DNA from: Favolaschia claudopus
Taxonomy: Eukaryota; Basidiomycota; Agaricomycetes; Agaricales; Mycenaceae
Length of the DNA stretch: 64,000 nucleotides
Assembly (NCBI GenBank): GCA_037176885.1
Contig: JAWWNJ010000107.1
Span: 496,001 to 560,000 of the forward strand
Direction of reading: 5' to 3'
Position numbers and translations under genes: made by a program. Positions 59,226-64,000 of this stretch are shown here, in pieces. The number at the start of each line of letters is the position of its first letter. Within the stretch, counting starts at the first letter, position 1. Below the pieces are notes generated by a model. It did not search any database and was not told the origin of the DNA. It worked only from the letters and a program-made list of their open reading frames with translations.

Positions 59226-62200
59226 ATGGGTACGTGGCTGGCTTATATGAGTAGTATAGAGTCTCACAGGTCGCCTTGGGCTGTTTTACAGCTCAAGTCA
59301 CTAAGAACCCCACTCTCACCGCTGACCTCGCCTTCGCTCTCTTTCACGAACGCAAGAACTCCGTTTTTCTGGAGCAGATGTCGGTGGCTCAGTACCGCCG
59401 TGCTGCGACGAAGGGAGAGCATATTCTCCCCTACAAGCTCACTGAGGACGACTTCAAGCACCTTGCTTGCCGACCCCACATCCCACTCGACAGCACCGAA
59501 GTCATCCACAAGTACGACTTCTCCGAGGAAGACAAACATTGTCTCTTCCTGATCCAGCACCCCATCACCATGCGTTGGCTTCAACTCCTGCGCAAGCCTT
59601 GGCGCTATCTTGGCGTTGACCCCGAGTGGATCGCCCATCTCCTGAAAGGGTGGCGACCCGTCTCAGTACGCTATAATGATTGCTCTCTACTCGTTCTTTA
59701 CTGACTCTAGACTCTTTCTAGGTCGTTGTGGCCCGATTCTACGACGAATTCAAAGCCACCCCCGTCTTCGACCGTGTTCTTATTGGGATTTCCGAGCTCG
59801 CCAAGGCTTTCAAGGCTAAGTACCCTCGGAAATGGAAGGAACTGTACCCTATCCTGCCACAACAATTGGCTAACAAGGACCCCCGGGATGTGCGTTCGCT
59901 TTTTCCCTTTTATTGCAATCATTATTGACCCTCTTTGTCAGTTTCTCCCTGTTTCGATGCAGTTTGCGCTCCCCGACACTGTGGAGTTCTTCTCCAACTA
60001 CCCGCGCGCACCTTTCGCGCCTTCTCTTTTCGAGGATATGGTCCTCCGCCGGATCGACAGCGCGGACCTCATCAACCTCATCGAGACTTGTGGTCGTGTT
60101 GCAAACGAGGAAGTCGGTCACTCTGCGCGCACCTTCGTCCTCCCAGAGGAGTACATTCTCCCTTCTCGAAACATCATTTCCAAGGCCGTTGCCCCGTTGG
60201 TACGTGAAATTTTTGCCCTGTCGAGCTTTCGCGATTGCTAATCGCACTTGTTTTAGTCCGACTTGAACGATTCCATGGGCGAGGACCGGTTGTGCATGGA
60301 TGCTATCCTGAACTCCGTCCAACTCTTCGTTAGTCTCATCCCTGAGAACAAGCGAAACGCTACCTGGGCCGTCGTTTTGCCCAAGCCGCAGAACCCTGGC
60401 TATCTCGTTCCAAAGGACTTTAAAGTTCCTCGAGGAGACCTTCCCGACCCCGAGCCCTTCGCTCTGTGGGACGAGTTCCCCTATCGCGACCCCGCTTTGG
60501 TCTCTTGGCGCCTCCACAACAAAGCGTCGACGGCTCAAGCTATAGCGACTGCAACTCCAGCGCCTTCGACTCCGGCCGCACTGCCCGCACCTGTGGTCAA
60601 GCTTCCCACTCCGCGCGCCGGTGGTTCCACCCGCGACTTCATGGCTGGCTTCGCAGCTGGCGCTGCTTCGCGTGGTTCTGACGATGGTTTGGAGAGCGAG
60701 GACCCTATCACGATTGGTGCTACAGCCCCTGCTGAAGCGCCCAAGGTAACTTATATATTCCTTTTATAAGTCCTCGCTAACCCTTATCATTTAGGACAAT
60801 TCGGCGCCTTAAACCCCCAAGGCTGGTCCTTCCGCGGCTGTCGCGACTGAGACTCCATCTACGGCTGGTCTTCGTCGAAGCGCGCGTGGCGCGTCCAAGG
60901 TAAGACTCTTGTCTTAACTTCGTTTTCCCACTTCTAACTATTTTTATTTTAGCCCAGCCTCGACCTTGAGGCTGCGGCTACAGGTGTCACCGTTGAAGAG
61001 TTGGAGATCGCCTCCCGCACTCGTTCCAAGCGTAAACGCGTTGAAGAGGAGGCCTCCAAGCCTGCTGCTGAGGACGATCGGGATAGCGGTCTTAGTGACG
61101 GCGAGCCCGAGGTCTCCCCACCTCACAAACGGTCGAAAGACAGCAATCGTGATAGCGAAGAGCCTTCGCCTTCAAAGAGTAAGGGCAAGGGTAAGGACAA
61201 GGACAAGTCCGTTGTGTCTACCCCTGTTCCCGCTGAAGTTCGTACTGCGCGTGGTGCCTCACAGGCTCACAAGGACGACCCGTACGAGGCGGAAGGCTTC
61301 GAGCCGACCACATTCGATGTCCGTGCGGTGAAGGAAGGTCTGGGGATCCTTCCCAAGAGCTTCCAAGCCTCCCTTCTCAAGGGTACCAGCGTTCTGGTAA
61401 GTCGTTCTCTATTTAATTCATCGCTCCTGTCCATTCTGAGCAATCGCGATAGCGTCTTTTGGGCTGCGGCAATTGTATGATTCGCAACCGCAAGTGCCGA
61501 CGCAAAAACGGGCATACCCGCTGCGATGCCTGCGTCCAGAGCGGTATGTCTCGATGCTCGGATAGTTTCTCCATTCCCGAGTATATCCAAGTCATCAATA
61601 TCTTGGAGCCTCTTACTGTCTTCTCCGACAAGAGTAAGTCTCCTTGTATTCTTTCTATCTCGCAGTCCTGACCTGCTCCGTTACAGGTTGGAACTCTGCT
61701 TTTAACGAGCTTCGCGATGCCCACTACTCTCAGGTCCTCTGCGATCGTCAAGTGGCACTCGCGAATGCTCGTCTTCTCCGTGCGCGCAACAATTTGCGTG
61801 CTCTCATGAATGGTTCCAAGGTGGCTTTCAACGGCAAGCTCATTCCTGGGATCACTTCTGTCGCGGAGAAGGAGGTGGAGTTCTACTCCAAGCTTTTCGA
61901 GACTGCTCGCGACGAATCCGAACGCGAGTTTTACATGCCCGATGGTGCTCGTGCCGACGAGTACTATCTCGAGTATGATTCCCAGTACGAGGGCTCGCAG
62001 GGACAGTCGGCCATGGACGAGGATGCAGATGGTGAAGGGGAAGAGGTACCGGTTGTCTTGGCTGACGAGGCAGAGGCTCCGAGGGAGCCTTCTCCTATGC
62101 AAGAGGACACTCCTCCTGTTCGTGCTGTCTCACTCGAGGTGGTCGCTGAGCCAACTCCTGGTGAGGAGGCTATCACTACTGCTGAGCCTGCCACTGTGGT

Positions 62201-62282
62201 GATCTCTCTCGACACAGCTATCACTGCTGATGAGGCCGGTCGTAGCGAGTTCGTCCAAGGCTCCTCTCGAGACGGGGCTTGA
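59226..62282 (+). CDS. Antisense, nine-exon gene inside the gypsy element; putative Zn2Cys6-type protein
   Basis: Exons 59226-59229 (ATGG only), 59292-59665, 59722-59889, 59963-60199, 60257-60745, 60795-60899, 60953-61396, 61453-61633 and 61687-62282 join to 866 codons. All introns are 49-73 bp with GT..AG. Residues ~2-330 look like a folded domain (LTADLAFALFHERKNSVFLE, PITMRWLQLLRKPWRYLG, DRVLIGISELAKAF). Residues 335-600 are a linker with a basic TRSKRKR stretch. Residues 612-642 (61465-61557) have C-x2-C-x6-C-x8-C-x2-C-x7-C with basic residues between Cys 2 and 3, which meets the fungal Zn(II)2Cys6 pattern. A helical, coiled-coil-like segment and an acidic tail follow. Codon 430 is TAA (60810-60812), the only in-frame stop, so this copy may be dead or truncated. 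The position, between pol and the LTR on the opposite strand, suggests an element-encoded accessory protein. A DNA-binding role is inferred. Confidence 0.7.
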
Positions 62283-62675
62283 AGTAAGTTCTTCCTTACT
62301 ATTTCCCCTTATCCTGACTGACTCTTTCAGCTAGATTTTTATATGTTGCATGCTATCAGATGGACCTTCGCTACTGCTTGGATTGACGCTCGTCCCAATT
62401 GCTTTGAACGTTTGTATCTTACGAAATCTTTGTACATATCTCTCGATATTGCTGTACTGTTGATTTCTTTTGATATTCGTCTTAGCTATTGTTTCTTGGA
62501 CTTTTCGATACACGGGCTCAATTTGTATATATATACTGCCCTTCAATTGTATCAACGCTGCCTCTCTCGATGAGGTTTTCTCCAATCGCGAATGCCTGAA
62601 TCCTAAGACTTTTTAGAATTCAACTCCGTCCATTCTCTCCAATTATCGCGCAATCATTCTCGATTGCACCTATTC
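62283..62675. other. 3' flank of the antisense gene
   Basis: A further intron (GTAAGTTCTTCC..TTTCAG, 62284-62331) follows the stop, probably in the 3' UTR. The rest is T-rich with a TCGCGA motif at 62586-62591. No other gene. Confidence 0.5.
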
Positions 62676-62711
62676 CTCCCCTTTTCATAAATTTTAACTG
62701 TCCCCAGTTAA
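62676..62711 (-). promoter_or_regulatory. Internal polypurine tract with upstream hairpin (second copy)
   Basis: In element sense TTAACT-GGGGAC-AGTTAA (62711-62694) is followed by AATTTATGAAAAGGGGAG, just after the pol stop. It is a diverged copy of 58831-58864. The two copies bracket the antisense gene module. Confidence 0.75.
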
Positions 62712-62735
62712 ATCTTTTATGACAGAGTTCAATCA

Positions 62736-64000
62736 TCACCGTGACCCAGTTTTTGCGACTTTAACTCGAGTGGAACGTCTCGGAGCATCCTTATAAGATA
62801 TCTCCTTCCTGATTTCGTCCAAGTCCAAGTCAGGAGCTTCTTCGCTCTCTTCATCATCGCTCTCTGAGTCGTCTTCATCGCTATCGGTACCTTTCGCGAT
62901 TGCTCCAGGTGCCTTCAGGTGGACTTTGTGAAATTGTAGGTCCTTCCCAACGAATGGATCTTCCTCTAAGTCATCATTAACCATGTCTTCTAACGTTTCT
63001 CGCGATAAATCGATCAAGTCGAGAATATTAGGTGGTAATTCAACTCTTTGGCGCTGTTCGAACGGTACCACTCTAAACTGAGCGATCCGACTCTGTAGCA
63101 TAGATCCATCCATTTCACATAGAAGATAGGCTCCATTCCTAGTCCTCCTTATAACAATGTATGGTCCTAAATATCTAGGATCCATTTTATTATTGAGAAA
63201 CTTCTCCGTCTCAGTATTTCTCGCGAGAACCAAGTCTCCTGGCTGGAAGTTGTAGTCCTTTATTGTGTGCTTATGCGCATCAATATACTTCCTTACGAGC
63301 TTTCGCTTCTCCTCGCTCACTCTAATCCTCATCTCCTCGATGTGTTGAGAGTGTTTAGCGAGAGCTTTTGCTCGTAAACCAATTAACTCAGCTGTCGTGA
63401 TAGGTTCTCCAGGATATTCTACTAACCAAGTAGCTTCCTCTATGTCCAACGGAAGTATAGGGTGAGCTCCAGATACTGCGAAGAAGGGTGAACAACCCAT
63501 TCCCCTACGTACTGTAATTCGATCTGCCCATAATACTTGATGGAAGAACCAAAACCACCGCTTTACATCTCCTCCGGTAGCCTTGTACAGAGATTGCCTC
63601 ATGTCCCAATGCCCTCTTTCTACTGTTCCGTTGGCTTGTGAGTTATACGGAGAGATCTTAATGCCTCTGATTCCATATTTCGCACTTAACCATTTCAAAG
63701 CAGCAACAAAGGCAGGTCCATTATCTGTGACAATTGTCTCCGGACAGCCCCATCGACAGATGATGTCCTCTAGCAAGAATTTGCCAATAGCCTCCGCGTT
63801 CTCGGACTTGATAGGTCGCCCTTCGACGTATCGTGATAGCGCATCTCTGGCCGCAACAACGCTCCGATAACCATTCGAGATTGCTCCCATAACCATAGCA
63901 TCCGCGTGAATCTTTTGGAAGAGACTTGGTGTATGTGTGGGCGTAGGAGGGATTCGTAGCAAAGTAGTCTGCCTGTGCTGGCATAGCTTACAGGTGTCAA
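62736..64000 (-). CDS. Ty3/gypsy Pol, integrase domain and C-terminal tail (5' part off the window)
   Basis: The frame is open from the right edge to the stop at 62736. The edge shows CKLCQH, the second Cys pair of the HHCC zinc finger. The DDE core follows: D in KIHADAMV, D in VTDNGPAF, E in GTVERGHW; all catalytic residues are present. The C-terminal domain has YNFQPGDLVLARN and DPRYLGPYIVIRR, as in gypsy integrases, then an acidic DSDEDDSESDDEESEE tail ending RRSTRVKVAKTGSR. No chromodomain was seen. Integrase inserts the element cDNA in the genome. It differs from the decayed integrase at 29 kb. Confidence 0.93.
   Translation of the reverse strand, partial: DTCKLCQHRQTTLLRIPPTPTHTPSLFQKIHADAMVMGAISNGYRSVVAARDALSRYVEGRPIKSENAEAIGKFLLEDIICRWGCPETIVTDNGPAFVAALKWLSAKYGIRGIKISPYNSQANGTVERGHWDMRQSLYKATGGDVKRWFWFFHQVLWADRITVRRGMGCSPFFAVSGAHPILPLDIEEATWLVEYPGEPITTAELIGLRAKALAKHSQHIEEMRIRVSEEKRKLVRKYIDAHKHTIKDYNFQPGDLVLARNTETEKFLNNKMDPRYLGPYIVIRRTRNGAYLLCEMDGSMLQSRIAQFRVVPFEQRQRVELPPNILDLIDLSRETLEDMVNDDLEEDPFVGKDLQFHKVHLKAPGAIAKGTDSDEDDSESDDEESEEAPDLDLDEIRKEISYKDAPRRSTRVKVAKTGSR

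Larger units (their letters stand above)
57511..64000 (-). mobile_element. Ty3/gypsy retrotransposon, 3' part, with antisense gene module (runs off the right edge)
   Basis: Read on the minus strand from the right edge: integrase and pol tail (64000-62736), hairpin plus polypurine tract (62711-62676), a 3-kb module with a spliced gene on the opposite strand (62282-59226), a second hairpin plus polypurine tract (58864-58831) and the 3' LTR (58829-57511). Gag, protease, reverse transcriptase and the 5' LTR would lie right of base 64000. The pol frame is intact in the visible part, so this is a younger element than the others in the window. Confidence 0.85.

Overview
The window is nuclear DNA of a filamentous basidiomycete, most likely a mushroom-forming agaricomycete. 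Four things point to this: many very short introns (46-105 bp) with GT..AG ends; a MAP kinase of the Fus3/Kss1/Ubc3 type; a QDE-1-type RNA-dependent RNA polymerase; and KDZ, Ty3/gypsy and Ty1/copia elements mixed with decayed members of fungus-specific gene families. No bacterial features, rRNA, CRISPR array or convincing tRNA gene was seen.

Layout. 1-16 kb is the gene-rich part: the 3' end of a low-complexity protein; three F-box paralogs, two of them carried on a ~2.4 kb tandem segmental duplication (2539-4990 and 4991-8038); the RdRP gene (8258-12041, 15 exons); SmD1 (minus); and a TEY MAP kinase (plus) whose start codon lies only 49 bp from that of SmD1. The second duplicated segment holds a frameshifted F-box copy and a 610-bp palindromic MITE that its partner lacks, so the order of events can be read. 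17-22.4 kb is a multi-exon gene of unknown family, now broken by a 1344-bp solo LTR with a 4-bp target duplication. 22.5-23.9 kb is another F-box-like gene with a long acidic tract.

24-57 kb is a transposon graveyard: a decayed KDZ transposase (minus), a 5'-truncated Ty3/gypsy fragment, an intact 304-codon ORF of unknown function, an LTR-like promoter with four TGACTCA boxes, remnants of an RNase H1-N-terminal-like gene, a GIY-YIG gene and a RING gene, an array of GTGGG-CCCCAC hairpins, a truncated copia element (minus), several dispersed repeats and a ~50-bp tandem repeat.

57.5-64 kb is the 3' part of a large Ty3/gypsy element on the minus strand: integrase (running off the right edge), a polypurine tract, a 3-kb insert, a second polypurine tract and the 3' LTR. 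The insert carries a nine-exon gene on the opposite strand (59226-62282) whose product has a perfect Zn(II)2Cys6-type cysteine pattern. The two polypurine tracts are near-identical and each is preceded by a 6-bp-stem hairpin with the same GGGGAC loop and fully compensated stem changes. The LTR has four ACGCGT (MCB-like) boxes, and a TCGCGA palindrome sits just upstream of its TATA-like box and of the antisense gene. I regard this arrangement as the most interesting system in the window: a retrotransposon with an antisense, spliced, putative DNA-binding accessory gene. Function is inferred from sequence only.
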